A stretch of DNA of 64,000 nt. It comes from Euptelea pleiosperma (Eukaryota; Streptophyta; Magnoliopsida; Ranunculales; Eupteleaceae). Position 1 is the stretch's first letter, and every line of letters starts with the position of its first letter. The notes under the pieces are model-generated. The model was not told the DNA's origin, ran no database searches, and saw nothing but the letters and a program-made list of their open reading frames with translations. Positions 63,691-64,000 of this stretch are shown piece after piece. Position numbers and translations under genes: made by a program. Location of the stretch: assembly GCA_035048495.1 (NCBI GenBank), contig CM068553.1, positions 27,366,978 to 27,430,977 on the forward strand, written 5' to 3'.

Positions 63691-64000
63691 CCAATCTCTA
63701 CATAGACATAATTCAATGTCTCACTCTCAGAGGTGCCCTTGAGTTCATTTGCTTTTGGTTCAAAATGGTATTGATAAGAATAGTTGTTTTTTGCAGTACT
63801 TCAGTCCCCTTTCAGGTTCTTGACATTCAATTGTCCTCTAACCTCCTTGGAATCACTAATTTATGTGAAATCCCCAGTACTTTGACTGTTACAAGATCAA
63901 CAATTCGATGAGTTTGGGCTTTTGTGGCTGACATAAAACATCCCTTTCCATGTCTTCAAATACACCCCACAAGGGGTGGCCGTTCTTTGTACATAAACCC
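63691..64000. other. Unassigned sequence at the right edge
   Basis: The sequence no longer matches copia integrase in either strand. An open frame at 63687-63911 shows nothing recognisable. It may be intron or the edge of another repeat. Confidence 0.4.

Overview
This window is nuclear DNA from a flowering plant. The evidence is a split gene with GT-AG introns whose protein resembles plant RecQ helicase 2 (RECQL2), embedded in plant-type Ty1/copia and Ty3/gypsy LTR retrotransposons, L1-like LINEs with DUF4283/zf-CCHC ORF1, EN-RT ORF2 and zf-RVT domains, a hAT-type element and MITE-like elements. I cannot name the species. There are no tRNA or rRNA genes, CRISPR arrays or bacterial-type operons.

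The only host gene I can support is the RECQL2-like gene on the + strand. Ten exons lie between 15617 and 58896: 15617-15705, 34921-34957, 35037-35070, 43082-43134, 43210-43287, 43374-43439, 43998-44064, 44166-44219, 55584-55691 and 58832-58896. Their phases join into one open frame of 217 codons covering the end of the helicase core (motifs V and VI), the zinc-binding module and the start of the winged-helix region. The N-terminal helicase exons and the C-terminal exons are not seen, so the gene probably runs past both window edges. Intron lengths are about 19.2, 0.08, 8.0, 0.08, 0.09, 0.6, 0.1, 11.4 and 3.1 kb, and the long ones are filled with transposons.

Layout. 1-15396 is wholly transposon: a LINE fragment with an inverted duplication; LINE B (about 632-14632) interrupted by copia A (934-6431, target duplication ggtca), by antisense LINE C carrying a hAT element (10082-10910), and by an LTR (about 11467-12074); then truncated LINE E. 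15706-34920 (intron) holds degenerate LTRs, antisense LINE F with a MITE-like insertion, a gypsy 5' LTR plus gag broken by a LINE with a 5' inversion, a decayed copia E (25960-31991) carrying an antisense repeat, and more MITE-like elements. 35071-43081 holds a 279-bp repeat pair, copia X with an internally deleted copia Y inside it, an antisense copy of copia A's 3' end, antisense LINE G with a solo LTR, and two iterated short elements. 44220-55583 holds a LINE tail, a solo gypsy LTR, a copia fragment and the complete but broken copia B2 (47903-54470, target duplication acggt). 58897-64000 holds degenerate repeats and an antisense copia with a LINE inside it.

All the transposon genes I examined are broken by stops, frameshifts, truncations or nested insertions. 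The most unusual non-genic pattern is a set of short elements sharing ends close to CATGGTTTAAAA, 9-bp target duplications and unrelated, internally iterated interiors. Two of them can be checked because they interrupt recognisable retroelement reading frames.
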